Shown: positions 36,339-44,633, counted from the stretch's first letter. The stretch: 64,000 bases of DNA from an uncultured Faecalibacterium sp. (GCA_934513205.1 CAKSWU010000004.1:62001-126000); one strand, 5' to 3'. The notes: a model not told the origin generated them from the sequence alone. Numbers and translations are program-made.

Positions 36339-37451
36339 TTAGCGGAACAGCACGCCCAGAGCTTCCATTGCATACTCAAAATAAGTGACATGATCGTATT
36401 CCACACGGGCGGTAACGCTCATGCCGTTGGAAAGATCTACTTTGTCACCGCTCCTGCTCACAACATAGGTCGTGTCGGGCTTGATGGTCATTTTGTAATA
36501 AGAAGCGCTGGAGCTGGCGGTCACATCACTGTCGATGGAGGTAACAACACCGGTCAGGGTGCCGTAGGAATACTCGGAAAGACCGGTGATGGCGATCTTA
36601 CAGGGGTCACCCTCATGCAGCAGGGGACGATCGTTCACCGTTACCATGGCAACGATTTCCAGATCGTCGTTCTCACTTGCCACGGTTGCCAGCGGGGAAC
36701 CGGCGCTGAGCACCATGCCCTCCTTATAGGGAGTGTCCATGTGGATGGTGCCGGAGGTGGGAGCATAGATGTAGTAGTCGTTGGCACCCGTGCTCAAAGC
36801 CTCCATCTGAGCTTTAAGATTGTCCACGTTGGTCTGGGCGCTGGTGATGCTCTGCGAGATGGACTGCATGGTGGAGTAATAGAGAGCTTCCAGCTCGCTC
36901 TGGCTCTGCTCCATCAGGGTCTTGATCTGCGCATCGGAGTAACCGGCTGACTGATAAGCCGTGGCGTCAAAGGTCTTTTGAGACACCTGACTCTTGTAGG
37001 TCTCATACTGATAGTAGTAGGGCTGGTCCTCGGGGTTCGTCTCGCTGAAATAGTTGGTATCATCCTGCACGCATTTCAGCAGCTTGTTGTACTGGTCCAG
37101 CTGAGTTTGATAGATCTTCAGCTGACTTTCCAGGTTGTCCTGCTGCATGTCCAGATCGGTGCTCTTGATGTGCGCCACCAGATCACCCTCGTTGACATAG
37201 CTGCCCTCGGAGATATACAGCTCGGTGATGGAACCGGAGTAGCTGGACATGATATAGGTCTTGTTGCTGGCCTGCACGGTGCCGGTGTTCTGGCTTACAT
37301 AGATGCGGTTGGTCTTTGTGCTCCAAACCACTAGAAACGCCATGAACAGCCCCACCAGAATGAGAAAAGCATAGCCGAACGGGGGCAGCTTTTTCTCCAG
37401 CATGATGCGGCGATCCTGCAGGTCAGACAGGTTCTGAACATTCATCGTCAT
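36339..37451 (-). CDS. HlyD/MFP-family secretion adaptor
   Basis: This 370-residue membrane-fusion-type accessory protein has one N-terminal membrane helix (about residues 27-46). A lipoyl/barrel-sandwich half follows with the motif SGSITELYISEGSYVNEGDLVAHI (split; about residues 75-98), then a long coiled-coil hairpin (about 110-215), the second lipoyl half around APTSGTI and a beta-barrel domain. In Gram-positives such proteins assist ABC exporters of bacteriocins and modified peptides. It begins two bases after the stop of the 149-residue gene, so the two are coupled. The C39 ABC exporter upstream in the same direction is its probable partner. Confidence 0.88.
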   Translation of the reverse strand: MTMNVQNLSDLQDRRIMLEKKLPPFGYAFLILVGLFMAFLVVWSTKTNRIYVSQNTGTVQASNKTYIMSSYSGSITELYISEGSYVNEGDLVAHIKSTDLDMQQDNLESQLKIYQTQLDQYNKLLKCVQDDTNYFSETNPEDQPYYYQYETYKSQVSQKTFDATAYQSAGYSDAQIKTLMEQSQSELEALYYSTMQSISQSITSAQTNVDNLKAQMEALSTGANDYYIYAPTSGTIHMDTPYKEGMVLSAGSPLATVASENDDLEIVAMVTVNDRPLLHEGDPCKIAITGLSEYSYGTLTGVVTSIDSDVTASSSASYYKMTIKPDTTYVVSRSGDKVDLSNGMSVTARVEYDHVTYFEYAMEALGVLFR

Positions 37452-37453
37452 AA

Positions 37454-37903
37454 TTATTTGGTCTCCATAAACACGTCAACCACAGCCTCATCGTCGTCCT
37501 GATTGACAAAAATGGTATAGGTGTCGCCGGTCAGAGTCTGGTCGTTCTCAAAAGCATGGATCTGCAGCTTGGAAGCAGCCAGCTGGCTCTGGGACATGGG
37601 GCCGGTGTAGTGAGCATACAGACAGTTCTTTACGCGCAGAACAGCATCCATGTGATAGCCCTGCTCCATTTGAGGAATGAACTGGGTGGCCTGCTGCAGC
37701 AGGCAGAACTTCATTTCATGGTTCGAGCTGAAGGTGATGGATTGTACGATAGGGCCGATGGGCATGGCACCATTGCTCTTGATGAAGTTGTGCATCTGGG
37801 TCAGTACCAGCTGCATGCTGCCCATTTCTTCCGGATGAATCTCGCGGGACAGCACGTTGGTCAGCTTGAGGGTCTTGTTTTCAGCAACTTTGATCTCATT
37901 CAT
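37454..37903 (-). CDS. Unrecognised 149-aa protein of the exporter cassette (possible GyrI-like/DUF5085 fold)
   Basis: I cannot assign a function. The protein is soluble, with no signal peptide, no membrane helix and only two cysteines. Its layout, about 70-residue repeats of beta-alpha-beta with the segments GPIVQSITFSS and YTIFVNQDDDEAVVDVFMETK (split; ending at residue 149), recalls GyrI-like effector-binding folds or DUF5085 proteins. This is an impression only. The start ATG at 37903 has ACAGGGG upstream; the frame is open further 5' but that part crosses a strong terminator hairpin. It lies between the C39 ABC exporter and the HlyD adaptor, so a cargo, chaperone or regulator of the export system is possible. 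No double-glycine leader is present at its N-terminus. Confidence 0.7.
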   Translation of the reverse strand: MNEIKVAENKTLKLTNVLSREIHPEEMGSMQLVLTQMHNFIKSNGAMPIGPIVQSITFSSNHEMKFCLLQQATQFIPQMEQGYHMDAVLRVKNCLYAHYTGPMSQSQLAASKLQIHAFENDQTLTGDTYTIFVNQDDDEAVVDVFMETK

Positions 37904-37962
37904 AATAAAATACCCCTGTTTTTCAATGATTATTTCCTCGTTGGAGGATAAGATACGAACAT

Positions 37963-37997
37963 AAAAACGTGCCCGGAGGCTTTTTGCCTCCGGGCAC
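37963..37997 (-). terminator. Terminator (minus strand) after the C39 ABC exporter gene
   Basis: On the minus strand, a 12-base perfect stem (GTGCCCGGAGGC and complement) with a five-base A loop is followed by GTTTTTATG. It separates the exporter gene from the three downstream cassette genes, which have no strong promoter of their own that I can see. Confidence 0.8.
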
Positions 37998-38075
37998 ACC
38001 ATTGCGAGGCATTGTCACCTGAGATGGCAGACCATCCTGTGTTCAGATGAGCATTCCCGGACAGCAGCGATGCTG

Positions 38076-40406
38076 TCAGTAGGTGATGGACTCACCATCG
38101 TCATCCTCTTCCACAACGGCAGCTGCCACAGCGGCCTTGGGCGCTTCTTTCTTCTTGCGGTAGATACCCTGCTGCATATTCCACAGCTCGGAGTAACGGC
38201 CTCCCTTCGCCAGCAGTTCATCGTGCGTGCCGCGCTCCACGATCTTGCCGTGATCCATCACAAGGATCAGGTCACAGTCGCGGACAGTGGACAGACGATG
38301 CGCCACGATCAGCATCGAACGATCTGCAAGCTCGTTGTAGATCATGTTGAAGATCAGGTTTTCGGTGGCAAAGTCCAGATTACTGGTAGACTCGTCCAGA
38401 ATGTAGAGATTGGAATTTTTCAGGAAGGCGCGTGCCAGCGCGATGCGCTGCTTTTCGCCGCCGGACAGACCATTGCCGGCTTCTTCCAGATAGGTGTTGT
38501 ACTGCAGCGGCAGGTGACGGATGAAGTCGTGAGCATCCGCTTTCTTGGCGGCTTCCTTGACCTCGTCCAGCGATGCATCCATGCGGGAGACGCGGATGTT
38601 GTCGTAGATGCTCTTGCTGAACAGCTCCACGTTCTGCGGCACATAGGAGATGGCGCGGCGCACCGAAGCATTGGTGTACTCTGCCAGATTCACGCCGTTG
38701 AAGTCGATCTCGCCGTCCTCCGGCTCGTAATACTTCAGCAGCAGCTTGGTGATGGTGGACTTGCCGCTGCCGCTGCTGCCCACCAGAGCCACCTTTTTGC
38801 CGGCAGGAATGGTAAAGCTGACGTGGTCCAGCGCCGGAGCGCGGTTGCCGTAGCGGAAGGTGACGTCCTTGAACTCGATATCGCCCTCCACCTTTTCCAG
38901 ATCGCTGCGGTCCTCATCGCCGGCGATCTCAGACGGGTAATCCATGATCTCGGTCAGACGCTTCATGGAGATGCTGGCTTCCTGAATCTGCATCTGCAGA
39001 CCGATCAGGTTGCTCAGGGGGGAGGTGAAGTAGCCAGACAGGGTGCTGAACGCCATAAAGCTGCCCAGCGTCATCTCACCGTTCAGCACCTGACTGATAC
39101 CCACATAAGTGGTCAGCATGCTGAAGCCGGTGGAGATGAAGGAGGAGATCAGACTCTGGGTGCTGCTGATCTTGCTGGACCGCAGGCTGATCTTCAGGCT
39201 CTTGATGTACTCGCGCTCGAGGTTGTCCATCTCGGTGTCCTCGTTGGCGTTGCACTTGACGGTCTCGATGCCGCGCAGGCTCTCGATCATCTGGCTGTTC
39301 AGCGCGGCAGACTGCACCATGGTCTCTTCGTTGATCTTCTTGTAGGGCTGCTTGTAGATCAGCACCAGCAGGATGCTGACCAGCGCCATGAACAGGGAAA
39401 TGGAGAACAGGGTGGAGTTCATCCGGAACAGGATGATGCCGGTGATGATGGCCATGGAGATATCCATGATCAGACTCAGCGCAATGCTGGTGAAGATGGA
39501 CTTGATGGTGTTGGCATCGGAATAACGGGTGGTGATGTCACCGGTCTTGCGGGTGGCAAAAAACTTCATGGGCAGCTTGAAGATGTGCCCGAAGTAGCCC
39601 AGCATCAGCGGGATGTCGATCTTGATGGAAAGGTAGATCAGGACCCACTGCCGGACAAAGCCTACCAGCGTGTTGGTGATGCTGACCAGTGAGAATACCA
39701 GGATCAAGGTCACCAGAAGGTTACTCAAGCCATAAGGCAGCACCTCATCCATCAGGATCTTGTTGAACATGGAAGAGGCAATGCCAAGGATCGTCACGAT
39801 GAGAGAACCAAGAATCGCATAGGCAAAGAGCTTTTTCTGGGGCAGGAGCAGATCGAGATACCGCTTCATCATGCCGCCTTTTTCGATCTTACCGCCCTTG
39901 AACTCCGAGGTGGGGTTCAGCAGCAGCAGAACGCCGGTAAAGCTCTTGTAGAACTCGTCCAGACTGATTTTTTTCAGCTCACAGGCAGGGTCGCCGATGA
40001 CAACGTAGTCCTTGCACTTATGCTTTTTGCCGTTTTCAGAAGCCTCTTTGGCAGCCTCCGATTCCTTCAGCATGTGCTTGCGGCGCTCGCCGTCGTCTTT
40101 GATGGTGGTCTTTTTAAAGACGACTACGAAATGGGCCAGACCCTGCTCGGTGATGACCTGAGCGATGCATGGCAGGGAAAAATCACTCAGGAAATTCTCG
40201 CGGTCTACGCGGACAGCCGCTGAGGTAAAGCCCAGCTCGTTGGCAGCCTTCTGCAGACCAACAAGGTTCGTGCCTTTCAGGTCAGTACCCATCATATCGC
40301 GCAGGCGGGTGATGGTGACTTCCTTTTTGTAATGGAGGCACACCATTGCGAGGCAGGCAGCGGCGCAGTCAGTGCTGTCGTGCTGCCGGACGTAGGTATA
40401 ACGCAT
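38076..40406 (-). CDS. Peptidase C39-containing ABC exporter (PCAT, bacteriocin/peptide type)
   Basis: This 776-residue exporter combines three domains. An N-terminal C39 cysteine protease (residues about 1-165) has C14 in STDCAAACLAM, H92 in AHFVVV and D139 in GDP. A six-helix transmembrane domain spans about residues 205-460. The ATPase has Walker A GSSGSGKST near residue 542, signature LSGGEKQR near 647 and DESTSNLD. PCATs cut a leader after a GG motif and export the peptide. The gap between catalytic His and Asp is 47 residues, about 30 more than usual, due to a highly charged insert at about 99-131. An acidic/alanine tail ends the protein. The ATG at 40406 has AAAAGGAAG upstream. A promoter lies at 40599-40627. 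Confidence 0.93.
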   Translation of the reverse strand: MRYTYVRQHDSTDCAAACLAMVCLHYKKEVTITRLRDMMGTDLKGTNLVGLQKAANELGFTSAAVRVDRENFLSDFSLPCIAQVITEQGLAHFVVVFKKTTIKDDGERRKHMLKESEAAKEASENGKKHKCKDYVVIGDPACELKKISLDEFYKSFTGVLLLLNPTSEFKGGKIEKGGMMKRYLDLLLPQKKLFAYAILGSLIVTILGIASSMFNKILMDEVLPYGLSNLLVTLILVFSLVSITNTLVGFVRQWVLIYLSIKIDIPLMLGYFGHIFKLPMKFFATRKTGDITTRYSDANTIKSIFTSIALSLIMDISMAIITGIILFRMNSTLFSISLFMALVSILLVLIYKQPYKKINEETMVQSAALNSQMIESLRGIETVKCNANEDTEMDNLEREYIKSLKISLRSSKISSTQSLISSFISTGFSMLTTYVGISQVLNGEMTLGSFMAFSTLSGYFTSPLSNLIGLQMQIQEASISMKRLTEIMDYPSEIAGDEDRSDLEKVEGDIEFKDVTFRYGNRAPALDHVSFTIPAGKKVALVGSSGSGKSTITKLLLKYYEPEDGEIDFNGVNLAEYTNASVRRAISYVPQNVELFSKSIYDNIRVSRMDASLDEVKEAAKKADAHDFIRHLPLQYNTYLEEAGNGLSGGEKQRIALARAFLKNSNLYILDESTSNLDFATENLIFNMIYNELADRSMLIVAHRLSTVRDCDLILVMDHGKIVERGTHDELLAKGGRYSELWNMQQGIYRKKKEAPKAAVAAAVVEEDDDGESITY

Positions 40407-40598
40407 AGATGCTTCCTTTTGCTTTATAGAAATTTTATTCAAACGGCAATGCGGTCTCCCCCCATGGGAAAGACGGAACACTGCAGATCTGACGAAACAA
40501 AAAAGAGTTGCTGTTGCCAGAAAAAGACGGACGACAGCTTATGGATCTGCGTGGGCTCTTTTGGAAAAATGCGCACAAATTCCCTAAAGAACATAAGA

Positions 40599-40627
40599 AG
40601 TATAACACAATATGACAGGTTCTTCAA
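40599..40627 (-). promoter_or_regulatory. Promoter of the C39 ABC exporter cassette
   Basis: On the minus strand TTGAAG (40627-40622) and TATACT (40604-40599) are 17 bases apart. The start codon at 40406 is about 185 bases downstream of the expected transcription start, an unusually long leader. Confidence 0.8.
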
Positions 40628-40671
40628 GGGCTCAATTTTTAAGAAGGGGTGAAAGCTGGTTCCCTCCCCAC

Positions 40672-40708
40672 AAAACAAAAACAGCAATGCTCCCATGGAA
40701 CATTGCTG
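40672..40708 (-). terminator. Terminator of tRNA-Asn (minus strand)
   Basis: On the minus strand, CAGCAATG and CATTGCTG form a stem around an 11-base loop, followed by TTTTTGTTTTG. It lies 4 bases past the tRNA 3' end. Confidence 0.85.
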
Positions 40709-40711
40709 CAA

Positions 40712-40788
40712 TGGCGCCTCTTGCCTGACTCGAACAGGCGACACCCTGATTAACAGTCAGGTGCTCTAACCGACTGAGCTAAAGAGGC
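40712..40788 (-). tRNA. tRNA-Asn (GTT)
   Basis: A complete cloverleaf is read on the minus strand: acceptor GCCTCTT/AAGAGGC, D-arm with AGCTCAGTCGGTTAGAGC, anticodon loop CTGTTAA with anticodon GTT, T-arm with GTTCGAGTC, discriminator G and an encoded CCA end. It has its own promoter and terminator. Confidence 0.96.
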
Positions 40789-40814
40789 AGATCACTGATG
40801 TGACTGCAAGAAAC

Positions 40815-40843
40815 ATTATACCGCATAGGAAGGAGTTTTGCAA
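40815..40843 (-). promoter_or_regulatory. Promoter of tRNA-Asn
   Basis: On the minus strand TTGCAA (40843-40838) and TATAAT (40820-40815) are 17 bases apart, 27 bases before the tRNA 5' end. Confidence 0.85.
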
Positions 40844-40853
40844 GCCTTTTTGC

Positions 40854-40899
40854 AAAAAAAGACCAAAACGGCGAAAAAAGCAGTTCGCCGTTTTGGTCG
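40854..40899 (-). terminator. Terminator of typA (minus strand)
   Basis: A perfect 15-base stem (GACCAAAACGGCGAA and complement) with a 9-base loop is followed on the minus strand by a run of seven T residues. Confidence 0.9.
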
Positions 40900-40907
40900 A
40901 TAAAGAA

Positions 40908-40941
40908 CGGCCCCGAAAGGTCCGCAGACATTTCGGGGCCG
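40908..40941 (-). repeat. Second inverted repeat downstream of typA
   Basis: An 11-base perfect inverted repeat (CGGCCCCGAAA and complement, 12-base loop) lies between the typA stop and its main terminator. It lacks a good T run, so it may act as an RNA-stabilising hairpin. Confidence 0.6.
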
Positions 40942-40980
40942 CAGGATGATATCATGGGAAAAGAAAACTGCAAAAGAAGC

Positions 40981-42804
40981 TTACTTCAGCTTGCTCTTGG
41001 CCTTCATGCGCTGTTCATGGTTCAGGATCTGCTTGCGGATGCGCAGGTTCTCCGGAGTGACCTCCAGCAGCTCGTCCGGAGCCAGGAATTCCAGACAGCC
41101 CTCCAGGCTCAGTTTGCTGATGGGGATCAGGCGCAGAGCATCGTCCGAGCCGGAAGCGCGGGTGTTGGTCAGGTGCTTGGTCTTGCAGACGTTGACGTCC
41201 ACATCCTCGCCAGAGGCGGTGTAGCCGATGACCATGCCCTCGTAGACCTTCTCGCCGGCACCGACAAGCAGGGTGCCGCGCTGCTGCGCGTTGAACAGAC
41301 CGTAGGTGACCGCCTCGCCGGTCTCAAAGCTGACCAGAGAACCGGTGGAGCGGTTGGCGATCATGCCGGCCCAGACATCATAGCCGTCAAAGATCTGGTT
41401 GATGATGCCCTCGCCGTGGGTATCGGTCAGGAACTGGTTGCGGTAGCCGAACAGGCCGCGGCTGGGCATACGGAACTCCAGACGGACACGGTCGGTGCCC
41501 AAAGACTCGATCTGCTGCAGCAGCGCCTTGCGCTGGCCCAGACCGGTCATAACAGCACCCTGATACTGGGCGGGCACGTCGATGACCACATGCTCCATAG
41601 GCTCGTAAGTCTTGCCGTCGATGACCTTGGTCAAAACGTGCGGGGGAGAGACCTGCAGCTCATAACCTTCGCGGCGCATGGTCTCGATCAGGATGGACAG
41701 GTGCATCTCACCACGGCCCATAACGCGGAAGGAGTCGGTCGTGGGGGAGTCCTCCACCTTCAGAGCAACGTCCTTCAGCAGTTCCTTCTGCAGACGGTCG
41801 CGGATCTGACGGCTGGTGACGTACTTGCCCTCACGGCCTGCCAGCGGGCTGTCGTTGACCGAGAAGGTCATCTCAACAGTAGGATCGTTGATCTTCACGA
41901 AGGGCAGCGGCTCCACGTTGGAGGGGCTGCACAGGGTGTTGCCGATGGTGACGTCGGGCAGGCCGGAGAATGCCACGATATCGCCGGCGGTGATGTTGTC
42001 ACACGGCTGACGGCCGTTGGCCTGGAAGTCGTACAGCTTGGTCAGACGACCACGCATCTTCAGGTCGGGGTTGTGCCAGTCGCAGACAACGACTTCCTCG
42101 CCCACCTTGGCGATACCGTTCTGGATGCGGCCGATGCCGATACGACCCACGAAATCATTGTAGTCCACGGAGGATACCAGCATCTGGAAGGGAGCCTCGG
42201 GATCACCCTCGGGCGGCTTGATGGTGCTCAGCAGGGTGTCGAACAGGGGGATCAGGTCGGTGCCGGGCACATCCGGGTCCAGGCTGGCGGTGCCGTCACG
42301 GCCGCAGCAGAACAGCATGGGGCAGTCCAGCTGCTCGTCGGTAGCACCCAGATCCATCAGCAGGTACAGCACCTCATCGATGACTTCTTTGATGCGTGCG
42401 TCGGGACGGTCGATCTTGTTGATGGCCACCACCAGACTCAGGTTCTGCTGCAGAGCCTTCTGCAGCACGAAGCGGGTCTGGGGCATGCAACCCTCGGCGG
42501 CGTCCACCAGCAGCAGAACGCCGTTGACCATCTTCAGCACACGCTCGACCTCGCCGCCGAAGTCAGCGTGACCCGGGGTATCGACGATGTTGATCTTAAC
42601 ACCCTTGTAGGAGCAGGAGCAGTTCTTGGCCAGAATGGTGATACCGCGTTCACGCTCGATATCGCCGCTGTCCATGACGCGCTCAGCCACGACCTGATTG
42701 TCGCGGAAGGCACCGCTCTGACGCAGCATGGCGTCCACCAGGGTGGTCTTGCCGTGGTCAACGTGAGCGATAATGGCAACGTTGCGCAAATCGTTACGAA
42801 CCAT
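40981..42804 (-). CDS. typA: Translational GTPase TypA/BipA
   Basis: This 607-residue ribosome-associated GTPase of the EF-G-like superfamily is involved in 50S assembly and stress or cold adaptation. The G motifs are AHVDHGKTT (about residues 12-20), DTPGHADF and NKIDRPDAR. Domain order continues with the OB, EF-G III/V-like and BipA-specific C-terminal domain, including QFLTDTHGEG. The length is typical (about 605-615). The ATG at 42804 has AGAGAGG nine bases upstream; an in-frame TTG nine bases earlier overlaps that site and is rejected. It is monocistronic, with the promoter at 42868-42895 and tandem hairpins at the end. Confidence 0.95.
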   Translation of the reverse strand: MVRNDLRNVAIIAHVDHGKTTLVDAMLRQSGAFRDNQVVAERVMDSGDIERERGITILAKNCSCSYKGVKINIVDTPGHADFGGEVERVLKMVNGVLLLVDAAEGCMPQTRFVLQKALQQNLSLVVAINKIDRPDARIKEVIDEVLYLLMDLGATDEQLDCPMLFCCGRDGTASLDPDVPGTDLIPLFDTLLSTIKPPEGDPEAPFQMLVSSVDYNDFVGRIGIGRIQNGIAKVGEEVVVCDWHNPDLKMRGRLTKLYDFQANGRQPCDNITAGDIVAFSGLPDVTIGNTLCSPSNVEPLPFVKINDPTVEMTFSVNDSPLAGREGKYVTSRQIRDRLQKELLKDVALKVEDSPTTDSFRVMGRGEMHLSILIETMRREGYELQVSPPHVLTKVIDGKTYEPMEHVVIDVPAQYQGAVMTGLGQRKALLQQIESLGTDRVRLEFRMPSRGLFGYRNQFLTDTHGEGIINQIFDGYDVWAGMIANRSTGSLVSFETGEAVTYGLFNAQQRGTLLVGAGEKVYEGMVIGYTASGEDVDVNVCKTKHLTNTRASGSDDALRLIPISKLSLEGCLEFLAPDELLEVTPENLRIRKQILNHEQRMKAKSKLK

Positions 42805-42867
42805 AAAATTCAACCTCTCTATTATTTAAAACTCATAAAATACGAACGAACGTCATACAATCCTAAG

Positions 42868-42895
42868 TTTATAACAGAACAGGGCGGTTTGTCAA
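42868..42895 (-). promoter_or_regulatory. Promoter of typA
   Basis: On the minus strand a perfect TTGACA (42895-42890) and TATAAA (42873-42868) are 16 bases apart. The leader to the ATG is about 60 bases. Confidence 0.82.
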
Positions 42896-43017
42896 GATTG
42901 TATAAAAAATTTTTGGAGCTTTCGGCAAAATGCCTGAGATTTTTCCGCCGATTTGTGCGGCGTGTACCTTTAAAATATGTTATACTTATGGCATAAAAAA
43001 GACCGGAGGTGCTTTTT

Positions 43018-44625
43018 ATGAAGATCACGTTTCTGGGCGCGAACCACGAAGTCACCGGCAGTTGTACCCTGATCGAAGCGGCAGGACGGCGTTTTCTGGT
43101 CGATCACGGCATGGAGCAGGGCAGGGACTTCTACGAAAACCAGCCCATCCCGGTAGCGCCCGGCGAAATCGACTGGGTGCTTGTGACCCATGCCCATATC
43201 GACCACACCGGTCTTTTGCCGCTGCTGGTGCACAACGGCTTCCGGGGCAGGATCTATGCCACGGACCCCACGGTGGAGCTGTGTGGCATCATGCTGCGAG
43301 ACTCTGCCCACATTCAGGAATTTGAAGCCGAATGGAAGAACCGCAAGGGCCAGCGTTCCGGTGCAGAGCCGGTGGAACCCATGTATACCGTTCAGGACGC
43401 CGAGGCTGCCATGAAGCAGTTTTTTGGCGTGGCGTATGACAAAAAAGTGGAGCTGGCACCGGGCATCCAGATCCGGTTCGTGGATGTGGGACACCTGCTT
43501 GGCTCTGCCAGCATTGAGCTTTGGATCACCGAGGGCGAAAGCACCACGAAGCTGGTGTTCTCCGGCGATATCGGCAATCTGGACCAGCCCATCATCAAGG
43601 ACCCCACTTATCTTCAAGAGGCCGACTATGTGTTCATGGAGTCCACCTACGGTGACCGCAGCCACGGCCCCAAGCCGGACTATGTGAACGATCTGGCAAA
43701 AATTTTACAGCGTACCTTTGACCGGGGCGGCAATGTGGTCATCCCCAGCTTTGCGGTGGGCCGCACGCAGGAGATGCTCTACTTCATCCGCGAGATCAAG
43801 GAAAAAGGATTGGTCAAAGGGCACGGAAGCTTCCCGGTGTACATCGACAGTCCTCTTGCCATCGAAGCAACGCGCATTTTTCAGGACACGGACCCGGATT
43901 GCTTTGACCGCGAGACGCAGGCACTGTTGGCGCAGGGCATCGACCCCATCCATTTTCCGGGGCTGCGGGTCAGCGTCACCAGCGAGGAGTCCCGGATGAT
44001 CAACTCGGACCGGGTGCCCAAGGTCATCCTGTCTGCCAGCGGCATGTGCGAGGCGGGACGCATCCGACATCACCTCAAGCACAACCTGTGGCGGCCGGAG
44101 TGCACCATCCTGTTCGTGGGTTTTCAGGCAAGGGGGACTCTGGGACGTACCCTGCTGGATGGGGCGACCACAGTCAAACTGTTCGGAGAGCCGATCGAAG
44201 TACAGGCAGAGCTGTGCCAGTTGACCGGGATGTCCGGTCACGCCGACCGCGAGGGTCTGCTGCGCTGGGTGAGCGCATTTGATCCCAAGCCCAAGCGGGT
44301 GTTCGTCATCCATGGTGAGGACGAGACCGAGAACATTTTCGTCAACACCCTGACCGAGCAGGGCTTTACCGCCTGCGCTCCTTACAATGGCGCCCAGTGG
44401 GCTATCGGGGCCGAGGGCGCAGTCTGCCTGCAGGAGGGCGCAAAGGTCCGCATCGAACAGAGGGCCGGCGAGGGCGCAAACCGTGCTGCAACGGTGTTTC
44501 AGCGGCTGGTCAGCGCCGGCAAGCGGCTGCTGCGGGTCATCGAGCACAACGAGGGCGGTGCCAACAAGGATCTGGCAAAATTTGCCGACCAGATCAACGC
44601 CCTGTGTGACAAGTGGGACCGCTGA
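43018..44625 (+). CDS. MBL-fold beta-CASP RNA-processing-type metallo-hydrolase
   Basis: This 535-residue protein has a metallo-beta-lactamase core with THAHIDHTG (about residues 60-68), a beta-CASP insertion (about 190-380) and a C-terminal RMMBL motif region (SGHAD, about residue 408). The signature SASGMCEAGR near residue 340 is typical of YsmB/RNase-J-like and CPSF73-like proteins. Members are ribonucleases, but this YmaB/ysh-type group is not well assigned; it is not RNase J (which is about 555 residues with other motifs). It follows the divergent typA with CCGGAGGTG before the ATG. A tRNA-Gly lies downstream on the other strand. Substrate unknown. Confidence 0.87.
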   Translation: MKITFLGANHEVTGSCTLIEAAGRRFLVDHGMEQGRDFYENQPIPVAPGEIDWVLVTHAHIDHTGLLPLLVHNGFRGRIYATDPTVELCGIMLRDSAHIQEFEAEWKNRKGQRSGAEPVEPMYTVQDAEAAMKQFFGVAYDKKVELAPGIQIRFVDVGHLLGSASIELWITEGESTTKLVFSGDIGNLDQPIIKDPTYLQEADYVFMESTYGDRSHGPKPDYVNDLAKILQRTFDRGGNVVIPSFAVGRTQEMLYFIREIKEKGLVKGHGSFPVYIDSPLAIEATRIFQDTDPDCFDRETQALLAQGIDPIHFPGLRVSVTSEESRMINSDRVPKVILSASGMCEAGRIRHHLKHNLWRPECTILFVGFQARGTLGRTLLDGATTVKLFGEPIEVQAELCQLTGMSGHADREGLLRWVSAFDPKPKRVFVIHGEDETENIFVNTLTEQGFTACAPYNGAQWAIGAEGAVCLQEGAKVRIEQRAGEGANRAATVFQRLVSAGKRLLRVIEHNEGGANKDLAKFADQINALCDKWDR

Positions 44626-44633
44626 GATAAAAC

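Larger units (their letters stand above)
40407..40711. other. Intergenic region upstream of the C39 ABC exporter
   Basis: These 305 bases hold no gene I can support. They contain a minus-strand promoter at 40599-40627, which gives the exporter transcript a leader of about 185 bases, and the tRNA-Asn terminator at 40672-40708. I looked for a short precursor peptide with a double-glycine leader on the minus strand and found none. Confidence 0.7.

Noticed and set aside
37904..38002. N-terminal extension of the 149-aa protein
   Set aside because: The added codons cross a perfect terminator hairpin and lack a ribosome site; ATG at 37903 is better supported.
40439..40594. Minus-strand frame of about 51 codons in the leader of the C39 exporter, considered as exported peptide
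   Set aside because: Its ATG lies at or before the predicted transcription start, there is no ribosome site, and no GG leader motif.
40439..40744. Minus-strand frame of 101 codons upstream of the C39 exporter
   Set aside because: It starts inside tRNA-Asn and runs through its terminator.
40954..42996. Long plus-strand open frame opposite typA
   Set aside because: Antisense of typA, covering its promoter region as well; no ribosome site or family motif.
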